Below, in pieces: positions 9,960 to 21,128 of a stretch of DNA of 64,000 bases (its first letter is position 1; each line of letters starts with the position of its first letter). The position numbers were made by a program, and so were the translations under genes. The DNA is taken from NCBI RefSeq assembly GCF_040869045.1, contig NC_090319.1, positions 265,004,897 to 265,068,896 on the forward strand, written 5' to 3'. The stretch is from Eurosta solidaginis (taxonomy: Eukaryota; Arthropoda; Insecta; Diptera; Tephritidae). The notes under the pieces are model-generated. The model did no database searches. It was not told the origin of the DNA and was given only the letters and a program-made list of their open reading frames with translations.

Positions 9960-10523
9960 ATTATACTCAGCTGAGCAGAGCTCACATAGTATATTAACTT
10001 TGTTCGCATAACGGTAATCCGTAACGGCATAAACTAATCGAGATAGATATAGACTTCTATATATCAAAATGATCTGGGCGAAAAGAAATTCATTTAGACA
10101 TGTCCGTCCGTCCGTCCGTCCGTCTGTCCGCCCGTCCGAAAACACGATAACTTGAGTAAATTTTGAGGTATCTTTATGAAATTTGGTATGTAGGTTGCTG
10201 GGTGCTCATCTCAGATCTCTATTTAAACGAAATCGGACTACAACCAGGCCCACTTTTTCGATATCGAAAATTTCGAAAAACCAAAAAAGTGTGATAATTC
10301 ATTGCCAAAGACGGATAAAGCGATGAAACTTGGTAGGTGCGTTGAGCTTATGACGCAAAATAGAAAATTATTAAAATTTTGGACAATGGGCGTGGCACCG
10401 CCCACTTTTAAAAGAAGGTAATTAAAAAGTTTTGCAAGCTGTAATCTGGCAGTCGTTGAAGATATCATGATGGAATTTTGTGGGCACTTTACACCTATTA
10501 CCATATTAAGTAGAAGGAACTAA
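9960..10523 (+). mobile_element. Helentron/DINE-1-like repeat, copy A (internally deleted)
   Basis: Starts TTATACTCAGCTGAGCAGAGC, includes the (GTCC)n tract at about 10100-10138, the block ending CGATATCGAAAA and a GGCGTGG...CCGCCCAC palindrome. It then jumps from the CACCTATTA region to CATATTAAGTAGAAG, which lies more than 600 bp further in the full copy at 50038, so the middle is deleted at a short shared CACCTA. The family layout (start palindrome, tetranucleotide tract, minisatellite, end palindrome, no coding capacity) resembles Drosophila DINE-1/Helentron-associated elements; that name is inference. Confidence 0.6.
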
Positions 10524-10525
10524 AC

Positions 10526-13500
10526 AAGTAATGAAGGCTAAGTTCGGATGTAACCGAACATTACATACTCAGTTGAGAGCTGTGGAGACAAAGTAAGGGA
10601 AATCACTATGTTGTAAAAGGAACCTAGGGTAACCCTGGAATGTGTTTGTATGACATGTGTATCAAATGGAAGGTATTAAAGAGTAGTTTAAGAGGAAATG
10701 GACCATAGTTCTATAGATGGACGCCATTTAGGGATATCGCCATAAAGGTGGACCAGGTCTGACTCGAGAATTTATTTTGTACGATATGAGTATCAAATGA
10801 AAGGTGTTAATGAGTATTTTAAGAGGGCGTGGGCCTTAGTTCTATATGTGGACGCCTTTTCGAGATATCGCCATAAACGTGGACCAGGGGTGACTCTAGA
10901 ATTTGTTTGTACTATATGGGTATCAAATGAAAGGTGTTAATGAGTATTTTAAAAGAGAGTGGGCCTTAGTTCTATAGGTGGACGCCTTTTCGAGATATCT
11001 CCATAAAGGTAGACCAGGGGTGACTCTAGAATTTGTTTGTACGATACGGGTATCAAATGAAAGGCGTTAGTGAGTATTTTAAAAGGGAGTGGGCCTTAGT
11101 TCTATAGGTGGATGCCCTTTCGAGATATCGCCATAAAGGTGGGCCAGAGGTGACTCTAGAATTTTTGTGTACGATATGAGTATCAAATGAAAGGTGTTAA
11201 TGAGTATTTTAAGAGGCCGTGGGCCTTAGTTCTATATGTGGACGCCTTTTCGAGATATCTCCATAAACGTGGACCAGGGGTGACTCTAGAATTTATTTTG
11301 TACGATATGAGTATCAAATGAAAGGTGTTAATGAGTATTTTAAGAGGGCGCGGGCCTTAGTTCTATATGTGGACGCCTTTTCGAGATATCGCCATAAACG
11401 TGGACCAGGGGTGACTCTAGAATTTGTTTGTACGATATGGGTATCAAATGAAAGGTGTTAATGAGTATTTTAAAAGGCCGTGGGACTTAGTTCTATAGGT
11501 GGACGCCTTTTCGAGATATCGACATGAAGGTGGACCAGGGGTGACTCTAGAATTTGTTTGTACGATATGGATATCAAATGAAAGGTGTTAATGAGTATTT
11601 TAAAAAGGAGTGGGCCTTAGTTCTATAGGTGGACACCTTTTCGAGATATCGCCATAAACGTGGACCAGGGGTGACTCTAGAATTTATTTTGTACAATATG
11701 AGTATCAAATGAAAGGTGTTAATGAGTATTTTAAGAGGGCGTGGGCCTTAGTTCTATATGTGGACGCCTTTTCGAGATATCGCCATAAACGTGGACCAGG
11801 GGTGACTCTAGAATTTATTTTGTACAATATGAGTATCAAATGAAAGGTGTTAATGAGTATTTTAAAAAGGTGTGGGACTTAGTTCTATAGGTGGACGCCT
11901 TTTCGAGATATCGACATGAAGGTGGACCAGGGGTGACTCTAGAATTTGTTTGTACGATATGGGTATCAAATGAAAGGTGTTAATGAGTATTTTAAAAAGG
12001 AGTGGGCCTTAGTTCTATATGTGGACGTCTTTTCGAGATATCGCCATAAAGGTGGACCAGGGGTGACTCTAGAATTTATTTTGTACGATATGAGTATCAA
12101 ATGAAAGGTGTTAATGAGTATTTTAAGAGGGCGTGGGCCTTAGTTCTATATGTGGACGCCTTTTCGAGATATCGCCATAAACGTGGACCAGGGGTGACTC
12201 TAGAATTTGTTTGTACGATATGAGTATCAAATGAAAGGTGTTAATGAGTATTTTAAAAGGCCGTGGGTCTTAGTTCTATAGGTGGACGCCTTTTCGAGAT
12301 ATCTCCATAAAGGTAGACCAGGGGTGACTCTAGAATTTGTTTGTACGATACGGGTATCAAATGAAAGGTGTTAATGAGTATTTTAAAAAGGCGTAGGCCT
12401 TAGTTCTATAGGTGGACGCCTTTTCGAGATATCGACATGAAGGTGGACCAGGGGTGACTCTAGAATTTGTTTGTACGATATGGGTATCAAATGAAAGGAG
12501 TTAATGAGTATTTTAAAAAGGCGTGGGCCTTAGTTCTATAGGTGGACGCCTTTTCGAGATATCGACATGAAGGTGGACCAGGGGTGACTCTAGAATTTGT
12601 TTGTACGATATGGGTATCAAATGAAAGGTGTTAATGAGTATTTTAAAAAGGCGTGGGCCTTAGTTCTATAGGTGGACGCCTTTTCGAGATATCGACATTA
12701 AGGTGGACCAGGGGTGACTCTAGAATATGTTTGTACGATATGGGTATCAAATTAAAGGTATTAATGAGGGTTTTAAAAGGGAGTGACCCTTATTTGTATA
12801 TGTGAAGGAGTTTTCAAGATATCTACCAAAATGTGGACCAGGGTGATCCAGAAAATCATCTGTCGGGTACCGCTAATTTATTTATATATGTAATACCACG
12901 TACAGTATTCCTTCCAAGATTCCAACGGCTTTTGATTTCGCCTTGCAAAACTTTTTCATTTTCTTCTACTTAATATGGTAGGTGTCACACCCATTTTACC
13001 AAGTTTTTTTCTAAAGTTATATTTTGCGTCAATAGACCAATACTATTACCATGTTTCATTCATTTTTCCGTATTTGGTATATAATTATGGTATTTTTTTC
13101 ATTTTTCGTAATTTTCGATATCGAAAAAGTGGGCGTGGTCATAGTCGGATTTCGGCCATTTTTTACACCAATACAAAGTGAGTTGAGATAAATGCGTGAA
13201 CTGAGTTTAGTAAAGATATATCGATTTTTGCTCAAGTTATCGTGTTAACGGCCGAGCGGAAGGACAGACGGTCGACTGTGTATAAAAACTGGGCGTGGCT
13301 TCAAGCGATTTCGCTCTTTTTCACAGAAAACAGTTATCGTCCTAGGAGCTAAGCCTCTACCAAATTTCACAAGGATTGGTTAATTTTTGTTCTACTTATG
13401 GCATTAAAAGCATCCTAGACAAATTAAATGAAAAAGGGCGGATCCACGCCCATTTTGAAATTTTCTTTTATTTTTGTATTTTGTTGCACCATATCCTTAC

Positions 13501-14179
13501 TGGAGTTGAATGTTGGCATAATTTACTTATATGCTGTAAATATATTAACTTTTCTTTTAAAATTTGAATTAAAAAAAAAAAATTTTAAAAAGTGGGTGTC
13601 ATTGTTCTCCGATTTTGCTAATTTTTATTAATCAGACATAAAGTAATAAGAGTAACTTTCCGGCCAAATTCCATCATGATATCTTCAACGACTGCCAAAT
13701 TACAGCTTGCAAAACTTCTAAATAACTTCATGTAAAAGTGGGCGGTGCCACGCCCATTGTCCAAAATTTTACTAGTTTTCTATTCTGCGTCATAAGCTCA
13801 ACTCACCTACCAAGTTTCATCGCTTAATGCGTATTTGGTAATGAATTATCGCACTTTTTCGATTTTTCGAAATTTTCGATATCGAAAAAGTGGGCGTGGT
13901 TATTGTCCGATATCGTTCATTTTAAATAGCGATCTGAGATGTGTGCCCAGGAACATACCAAACTTCATCAAGATACCTCAAAATTTACTCAAGTTATCGT
14001 GTTAACGGACAGACGGACGGACGGACGGACGGACATGGCTCAATCGAATTTTTTTTCGATACTGCTGATTTTGATATATGGAAGTCTATATCTATCTCGA
14101 TTCCTTTATACCTGTACAACCAACCGTTATGCAATCAAAGTTAATATACTCTGTGAGCTCTGCTCAACTGAGTATAAAA
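10526..14179 (-). mobile_element. Helentron/DINE-1-like repeat, copy B, expanded
   Basis: Inverted relative to copy A. It opens (as read on plus) with CTAAGTTCGGATGTAACCGAAC and TACTCAGTTGAGAGC, runs through the tandem array at 10580-12860, then the non-coding body with GCGGTACC-type, CCACGCCCA and TTTTCGATATCGAAAA blocks, a (GGAC)n tract near 14010-14035, and ends GAGCTCTGCTCAACTGAGTATAAAAA. Apart from the swollen array it is close to the full copy at 50038-51729, which has only about two array units. Confidence 0.65.
10580..12860. repeat. About 17-unit tandem array, period 130-131 bp
   Basis: The anchor TATCAAATGAAAGG recurs at about 10660, 10790, 10921, 11051, 11181, 11312, 11442 and so on to 12747, a steady 130-131 bp step. 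Every unit has TTCGAGATATC, GGACCAGGGGTGACTCTAGAAT and TGGGCCTTAGTTCTATA. Two subtypes can be told apart (ATTTATTTTGTAC with TAAGAGGGCG, and ATTTGTTTGTACG with TAAAAAGG) and appear in runs and pairs, which points to block duplication of more than one unit at a time. The edge units are the most diverged. Confidence 0.9.
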
Positions 14180-14902
14180 AGTTCTGCAGGGCGAAATCAA
14201 AAGCCCTTGGAATCTTGGCAGGAATACTGTTCGTGGTATTACATATATAAATAAATTAGCGGTACCCGAAAGATGATGTTCTGGGTCACCTTGGTCCACA
14301 TTTTGGTCGATATTTCGAAAATGCCTTCACATATCTCTTTTACAACTCTCATTAATACCTTTAATATGATACCCATATCGTACAAACGCATTCCAGAGTC
14401 ACCCTTGGTCCACTCTTATGACGATATCTCAAAAAGGCGTCCACCTATAGAACTAAGGCCCAGTACGTTTTAAATAATCCTTAACACCTTTCATATGATA
14501 CCCATATCGTACAAACACATTCTAGAGTCACCCCTGATCCACCGTTATGGCGATATCTCGAAAAGGCGTCCACCTATAGAACTATGGCCCACTCCCTTTT
14601 AAAATACTCACTAACACATTTCATTTGATACCCATATCGTACAAACACATTCTAGAGTCACACTGGTCCACCTTTATGGCGATATCTCGGAAAGGCGTCC
14701 ACCTCTAGAACTATGGCCTGCTCCCTCTTAAAAAGCTCATTAGCACCTTCCATTTGAAACCCATGTCATACAAACATATTCTAGGGTTACCCTATGTTCA
14801 TTTTGCTAAATGGGGATTTTCCCTTATTTTGTCTCCAAAGCTCTCAGCTGAGTATGTAATGTTCGGTTAAACCCGAACTTAGCCTTCCTTACGTGTTTTT
14901 TT
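14180..14902 (+). mobile_element. Helentron/DINE-1-like repeat, copy C (5'-truncated)
   Basis: Starts inside the family at GTTCTGCAGGGCGAAATC, carries about four array units in the opposite sense to copy B (14280-14800), and ends with CTCAGCTGAGTATG, GTTCGGTT and CGAACTTAGCCTTCCTTAC followed by a T-run. It abuts the end of copy B directly. Confidence 0.65.
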
Positions 14903-15300
14903 TTTTTTTTTTTGATTTTCCGACAGGGTGGATAAATGATGTATATTGAAACGATTTTCCGTCATCCCTTGTCAAATTTGGTTTCGAGACAAACAAAACA
15001 AAATAGGTCATTTGAGAAGGCTGTTTTCCCCTTATCTTATAGGCCTTGAGCCATTTTCTTTCATAAAAGCAAATACCGATTCCCGTCCTTTTTTCTCGGC
15101 TATTATTTTGTATTTACAAACCAAGATAATCGAATCATATCCGTTAATATAGCAGAATCATCAAAATCAGAAAAAAATTATCGTAAATTTCGTTGTGTAA
15201 ACATAAATATTTCGCAGACCTATCTGTATCTGTATCAGCTTGCTATCGCCAACGATTTTTAATTGAAGCTTAACTGATATTTGTATCAAAAGAAGAAGAC
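14903..15300. other. Unassigned sequence
   Basis: A T18 run near 14900 is followed by ordinary A+T-rich DNA. No domain or repeat recognised. Confidence 0.4.
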
Positions 15301-15665
15301 GCGTCGTCGTTAATTTATCGATAACGCGCCGGTAAACTCAAACCGATAATTTTTCAATAATATATCCAAAATTTTTGTGAATTATCCATAACTCTCGTTG
15401 AATTCATGATATCGATACATTTTCGATAACACGTAAATACATTTTCAATAACAAATCGATAGCTCTTTGATAACATTTCGACAGTTTTGTGATAAATAAT
15501 AGATAACATTTTGATAACAAATCGGTATTTTTTCGATAACAAACCGAAAACTTGTCGATGGAAAATCTATAACTCATTGATAACCTTAGCAATCGAAAGC
15601 AAGTCTACAACACTTCGATAACAAGTCGATTACTCGTTTATAACTCGTCGATAGCATATCACTTA
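15300..15665. repeat. Degenerate TCGATAACA repeat cluster
   Basis: Some fifteen copies of a (T)TYGATAACA/AATCGATA-type motif occur about every 20-26 bp (for example near 15425, 15445, 15470, 15505, 15532, 15615 and 15640). On the minus strand this gives repeated MLSKxYRFVI-like peptides in two frames, an effect of the repeat and not a real protein. A small related patch is at 49655-49700. Confidence 0.7.
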
Positions 15666-15689
15666 TTATTATTGTTAGGCCTCGATGCA

Positions 15690-15950
15690 CTGCGACCTTT
15701 ATTTATGTAGATCTTTTGTACTTGACCTTTTAGCCATTTACTGTATGTACAATGAGAACAACGCATTCGCAGATATGCTACAGCATCCTGCTTGCCCATG
15801 TAGTCTGCCTGTTCATTACCCACATATCCTTGATGTCATGGAACCAATCCTTGCAAAACTTTGTTTTTGACTCCCAGACCATTTGGGACTGACGCATCCG
15901 TCCAATAAAAAAAGTGTTAAACGCAATAACCTCTGAATAGATTTTTGGTA
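15690..15950 (-). pseudogene. LINE RNase H domain remnant
   Basis: Minus-strand pieces read NLVWESKTKF and then, in a shifted frame, WHQGYVGNEQAD followed by Cys-containing residues. The GNEQAD block is the C-terminal signature of the RNase H domain carried by I/LOA/R1-like LINEs. One frameshift separates the two pieces. No RT is adjacent, so this is an isolated fragment. Confidence 0.6.
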
Positions 15951-16228
15951 GAGCTAATTTTTCCCACAAATTTGCGGAACGAAATCTACATGATACATCC
16001 CGACTCCAAATGGCATCTGCATGGCAGATGTATGTTCACTGAGAAGCTGTTATGGCAGAAATACACTCGGAGTATTAGCCAAATCACGACCATCGGCGAT
16101 TCTGCCCCTAACAATTTTTTCCGATTGAAAAAACTTTTTTCTAAACTTTTGAAGTTGCTTCGCCCGGGAATTGAGCCCAGGATCTTCGGTATGATACGAA
16201 GAGAACACCACGTCGGCCGTCCATAGCT
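15945..16228 (-). mobile_element. tRNA-derived SINE, copy 1 (minus)
   Basis: Shares with the copies at 16248, 29285 and 31849 the body TTTTCAATTRGAA, GCTCTCAGTGAA, CATCTGC...GCAGAT and GATGTAGGTCCCGTCC-like end. The head near 16190-16228 has a diverged B-box-like GAGCCCAGGATC. It is the most decayed of the four. Confidence 0.6.
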
Positions 16229-16247
16229 TAGAAGTAATTGAGTATGC

Positions 16248-16612
16248 GGTCGCCGTGATGTGATGGTAGCGTGCTCAGCCTAACACACCGAAGATCCTGA
16301 GTTCACGCCCCGGAAAAAGCAACATCAAACTTTTGGAAACAAGTTTTTCAATTAGAATAAAATTTTTCTAAGCGGTGTCGCCTCTCGGCAGTATTTGACA
16401 TGCACTTCGATTGTATTTCTGCCATGAAAAGCTCTCAGTGAAATTTCATCTGCCTTGCAGATGCCGTTCGGAGTAGGGATAAAAGATGTAGGTCCCGTCC
16501 CGCCAATTTGTAGGAAAAATTAAAAGGAGCACAACGCAAAGTGATAGAGAAGTTCGGCCTTAAATCTCTTCGTATGTTATCGCGCCTTTCATTTATTTAT
16601 TTGTTTATTTTT
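16248..16612 (+). mobile_element. tRNA-derived SINE, copy 2 (plus)
   Basis: Head CGCCGTGATGTGATGGTAGCG (pol III A-box-like) and GAGTTCACGCCCC (B-box-like), then the shared body, ending CGGCCTTAAATCTCTTCG and GCGCCTTTCATTTATTTATT. Lies back to back with copy 1, so the two could form a hairpin of some 250 bp. Confidence 0.7.
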
Positions 16613-16739
16613 TAGTTATGTAAGACTACAAGGCATGTAAGGCTCCCAGTTTGTCTAACGTTATGAAGATATTCCTCGAAGATAAGCCTTTTCGTAAACA
16701 TTATCTGTCGCAAACTTCTATTCCCTGGATTTCTGCCTG

Positions 16740-17115
16740 AAAATATCCATATCATGGATTTATTTGAATATGGAAGTCATGATTACATATCGCTGATAGA
16801 TTCATATTCAAATTACGTGGTAGCGTTGAAACTTAAAAACAAAACATCGAAAGAGATTGTGCTATCTATATCTCAAATATTCGATAAACTGGGATATCCA
16901 GTTAGTCCGGTTATCAGATGTGATAAAAGTCCTTTTCATTCGGCGGAGGTTGAACAATTTGCATGTATGCAACATCCAACTAAAATTCTCAAGCCCAAGA
17001 TATCCGCAAAGCAATGTCTTGGCGGAAAAGGGTGTAGCTATAGCAAAAAACATACTAAAGCGGTGTTTCGCAGCAAACGAAACAGACAAATTTCAGTACG
17101 GTAATATCACACTGA
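16740..17115 (+). pseudogene. Ty3/gypsy integrase core fragment
   Basis: Plus-strand frames 16754-17104 and 16857-17129 contain YISLIDSYSNYV (first Asp block), VIRCDKSPFHS (second Asp block) and, after a frame change near 16975, PRYPQSNVLAEKG with the catalytic Glu. This is the DDE core of a retroviral-type integrase. No protease, RT or LTR is next to it. One frameshift inactivates it. Confidence 0.75.
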
Positions 17116-18845
17116 TATCAATTTCATGAAGTTCGACTCATATGCACAAGCTCCCGTTTTTCCGTCATCAAATTTTGAACCATTCGTGAACCATACATTT
17201 GGGTCAGGGTCAGTATATGGATTTCCTATTTCCTAAAGAGTTATGTCCACAACGGATGCTTTAAACTTCGGTGGGATTTTAAGCGGTCCCTCACGTAGTT
17301 GCATTACTCCATATCAAAACCACACTACACCTACGTTTACACATCTTGTAGTACTGCTTACAGTATACCACATAGCGTACATATTACTTGCATAGACTAA
17401 GCTAACGCTTACAATTTACACCTTACGCTTACATTTAAGATTCATAAAAAATCATAACGTTTTTCAATACGGTAGCTAGATTTTAATGAAATTGTCATTG
17501 TCTCCGCAAAAGTGAAGTGCTAACATCACATAAAATTTAACCATTGTTTAATTTAATGTTTATGCCTATTTAAATAGATATTATCAGAGTATCCAATACA
17601 TGGAAAAATATGGTGTGAAAACTTAACAACTGTCCGCTTGAATTTTATAATGCGTGAAATAAAACCTATATAAAATAAATAAATAAATCAATTTGCTGGC
17701 AGTCTGATTGCACAAATAGATTTATGTGTTTGTACTAAAAGCATCATCAAATTATTATTCGATTTTAAAATAACAAAAACGAATAAGATGAATAGACTCT
17801 TCATATGTTAATTCGAAATGCCGATAACTTTTTATCTTGATTTTATATGCGCTTGATATAACGGTAGAAACTAACATATATACGCGTGGTTGCATTAGAT
17901 CAAATATGAGCGAAACATCCGTTAACAGTTTGCTTATTGAATGAGCTTATTTTGCAAGATTATGCAAAATAGTGGGTCAATCAACTTTTTAAAATTGACT
18001 CTTATCGTCGTGAAAGATATTTTTAAAGATCTTTTCTCACATTAATTTTAAAAGCCGCATATGTGGTTGTCCCCGAGTTATAAAGAAGGTAAACAGTTGA
18101 AATAAACAATAACTTTAGTATGTAGCTCAAATAAGACTACGGATAGTCCGGGGCGTTGCTACTGAAAAAACTCGAAAAAATAAATAACTACATATTTTAC
18201 TGTACCTGCAAACAGGAGAAACTTTATACAAACTGGCTGGGAGCGATAAGCAAAAAAAAAAAAACTTTCACTTTTTTTTAAGTTGGCCTTCAAGGTGTAA
18301 TTATGAGCTTTCAAGTGAAAGATTCCCCGTTATTTCTCTCGGAGTGAATGAAATCTGGAACTTTTTTTATAACCAATGGCAATGCAATATAAGGAAAAAA
18401 CGTTCGCTATGTGTCGCAGGGATCGCGATATTTAAAAAACTTCACCAAACTTGTAAATTTTTCATTCGAGTTTAATATCATTTTCCGATTATTTTCAATA
18501 TATCTGACTGAGGTTTGAACTTGAAACCTTCCACTTCATTCAGGTCACTGGAACACTGCAATTTTCGTAAAATTTTCTCGAACTTTCGAGTTTTGTAGAA
18601 ACCGTTGTTGATATAGTTGGTATAGTTTCAATAACAAAATTCATGAAAGTTCATTTTTAGGTCAGAAAGAGAAAGGAATTGTTTCCTTCTCATACATATC
18701 ATACTTGTAAACCTGTACTATGTCTCGGTGTGACTTTTGCTATAATTAAATATTTAAAAAAAATTGTGAGATCTCTTGCTTTGTAAACTTGGAAAAGCGA
18801 ATTTAAAGTAAATTTAAAGTTCTGCAACGAAAGCAATAAAAGTTA
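17116..18845. other. Unassigned A+T-rich sequence
   Basis: About 1.7 kb with no coding signal and no repeat I can name. Some short homopolymers and AATAAA-like strings occur but nothing organised. Confidence 0.45.
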
Positions 18846-19256
18846 AGTAATAGTTGTGAAATATAGTTGTGTGTTTGCCAATTGACCTTATGACTAATTC
18901 AAATTGTCATTTAAAGTGGTCATAAAGCCACTTCAAGTGATATTAGATAAAGGGGCCTTATGGCAGTGAACTTATGACACCTCACCATTGAAGTCATCTG
19001 CCAGTGCTGGCCCTTTTAATTGTGCGAATTCTGAAGCATATAAATATAGGAATACGGACCTCATATTCAGATACAATTATATATTAGGACTAGTCAAAAT
19101 TCACATAGCATACGGATCTAATGTTATAGCCTAAGAAGGTATACAAAATTAACAACATATCAATCAATAGCAAATCGATTTTAAAACCTTTACAATAAAT
19201 ATTTCTTTGTGTGTACGTCTTATATTGCTCATACGCCCCGACGAACAACTATTACT
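18846..19256 (+). mobile_element. Candidate solo LTR, 411 bp, AGT...ACT termini
   Basis: Starts AGTAATAGTTGT and ends with its exact inverse ACAACTATTACT (12 bp). Inside are a TATAAATA box near 19040, an initiator-like TCAGATAC 28-30 bp downstream and an AATAAA near 19195 followed by a GT-rich patch, the U3-R-U5 order of an LTR. AGT/ACT termini are usual for insect gypsy-type LTRs. No clear 4-bp target duplication is visible (GTTA left, AAAT right), so the boundaries are less certain than the internal signals. Confidence 0.5.
19038..19070 (+). promoter_or_regulatory. TATA box plus initiator
   Basis: TATAAATA followed about 30 bp later by TTCAGATA, the spacing of a fly TATA/Inr core promoter. 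It sits inside the candidate LTR and is probably the element's own promoter. Confidence 0.4.
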
Positions 19257-19359
19257 AAATATATCCCATATCAGCACAAATTGAATATTAAATAAAAAAT
19301 ATTGATATATTAAAGGAACAAAATTGTTAATTATCAACATTACCTTTTAGTGGTCCTAT

Positions 19360-19641
19360 TCAACTTTTGTCAGTTTTTGGTGCTAATCTAGGTTTGCCGA
19401 CAAAACCACGTTTAATGGCATGTAGTGCCTTTGTCCGCTCTTCCTTACAAAAATAGTTCCTAACTGTTCTGCATTTCATATATATATTATCAAATGTATT
19501 AAATGCATTGGAATGCATCGTCAAATTACGATTACAACGTATTCGCATACTTACATGCGAAATCAGCGCTTCTTGGCGGTTAAGCTTTTCAATCAGCCCA
19601 TGACTCATACCGAACGCCACATCGTGGCCCATAAAAACCAT
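19360..19641 (-). CDS. Hypothetical 93-residue basic protein
   Basis: An uninterrupted minus-strand frame from ATG at 19641 to a stop at 19360. The product is rich in Lys/Arg, His and Cys, with a Met-rich start and no signal peptide or membrane segment. I do not recognise it. It is one of the few frames in the window that does not look like a transposon shadow, and the sequence before the ATG (TTTTCC ATGG) is a passable fly start context. It could equally be chance or an exon of a longer gene. Confidence 0.25.
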   Translation of the reverse strand: MVFMGHDVAFGMSHGLIEKLNRQEALISHVSMRIRCNRNLTMHSNAFNTFDNIYMKCRTVRNYFCKEERTKALHAIKRGFVGKPRLAPKTDKS

Positions 19642-20286
19642 GGAAAATCACTGACAAAACGAAATTGAAATTGAATGAAGGTGCTAAATGTATCTTAGAA
19701 TTTATTGTCAACACCAATGCGATTCGTATTTGGTGCGTATGACCTCATGCCAGCAGATGCACAGTGTGCCAAATATTTGTATATATCACATAGAAAGTTT
19801 TCAAAATGTTCCTTCATTGGTTGTGACAGGCTGTTTGGACGCCGAGGAGCGCAAGAAAACAGGTATGCTAGCTTGTCGTCTTAGGTGGTGCATTTCACCA
19901 CTGTCCTCATCCACAAAATAGGGTTCACACCGGCATGTGATTGGAAATTAAGAGAAATAGATGTGAGGGGAAAGATACTGTTTAAAAGTTGAAGGGGAAA
20001 AAGATGAGTCGTGACCCGTCAAGGAGAGTCCCCCCATCCTCTTCAGCGCAACTTGCACGAAGCCATCGGCACTGTGATGGCTCCTATTATCTTACAGTGC
20101 CACCACCAAGGCTGCGCGGAAGTAGAGTTGAAGAGGGTGGAAGTACTCCACCTGACATGATAGGCCTCACCCTTTTATCCCCCTTCACTTTTAACCAGTC
20201 GGGAGTGTAGGAGTTAAACCCGATGTTAATCTAAGTATATATTTGTTCAACAAAAAATTCTTTCAAAAAAATTTAAATGCCTTTGG
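19642..20286. other. Unassigned sequence
   Basis: Two open frames (19688-19921 and 19989-20210) lack any recognised domain. The stretch at 19960-20215 is richer in G+C than its neighbours and may belong to a transposon, but ends are not evident. Confidence 0.35.
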
Positions 20287-21128
20287 TTTTTATACCCAGC
20301 CGTACTTGCACACAGGGAATTACAACTTTCATTGGATAACGGTTGGTTGTACAGGTATAAAGGAATCGAAATATATATGGACTTCCATATACGAAAATCA
20401 TAAGAATAAAAAAAAAAAAATTATTAAGGCATGTCCCTCCCTACTCCTGTCTGTACGATAACTTGAGCAAATATTGATATATCCTCACCAAATCTGGACC
20501 CAGAATAGATTGGTATTGAAAATGAGCGAAATCGGACGATAACCACGCCCACTTTTTCGATATCGAAAATTTAGAAAAATGGAAAATATGAGATAATTCA
20601 AAAACGAATACCAATAAACTATTAAAATTTGGTAGGTGAATTGGTTTTATGACACAAAATATAAATTCTAAAAAAAATTCGGAAGATTAACAAGCCGAAA
20701 ACCAAAATCCGTTAAAGATATTACATTAAAATTTGGCAGAGAGAATATCCAAGCCAAATTATATAGACTGAGTGAAGATATTCAAAATCGCTAAAAGACC
20801 ATGCCCACTTTTTCTAAAGTTGTAACCTTAACAATGTTTGCAATAAATCTATGGTATTTAACTACATTCAACTTATATTCTACCTCAGTAGTAGTATGGT
20901 TTAGCTAAGAGTAAAACTTAAACAAATTTTGAAAATGGACATGGGCCGGCCTTTTTTGTTACCCTTTTCAAAATACGTTTAATGTCATAAGTCGAAAAAA
21001 CTGTGTTTCATAGCTACAGCGAAATCGTCTATGAACCACACAAAGCAAGCAATAATAATAGCGTTTAAAGTGCACAGCTGGGTATGTAATGTTCGGTTTA
21101 ACCCAAACTTAGACTTTCTTACTTGTTG
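20287..21128 (+). mobile_element. Helentron/DINE-1-like repeat, copy D (diverged)
   Basis: Carries the family landmarks in order: TTTATACCCAGC start, TGTACAGGTATAAAGGAATCGA, GCATGTCCCTCC, CGATAACTTGAGC, CCACGCCCACTTTTTCGATATCGAAAA, and the end GGGTATGTAATGTTCGGTTTAACCC with CTTACTTG. The minisatellite is missing and the sequence is much diverged. Confidence 0.55.

Noticed and set aside
10100..10140. CRISPR-like or stand-alone microsatellite at the GTCC tracts
   Set aside because: The same tract occurs at a fixed place in each Helentron-like copy and is part of that element.
15354..15592. Two overlapping minus-strand frames with repeated MLSKxYRFVI peptides, looking like a repeat protein
   Set aside because: Both frames and the repeats come from the underlying TCGATAACA DNA repeat, and similar peptides appear in two frames at once, which a selected protein would not show.
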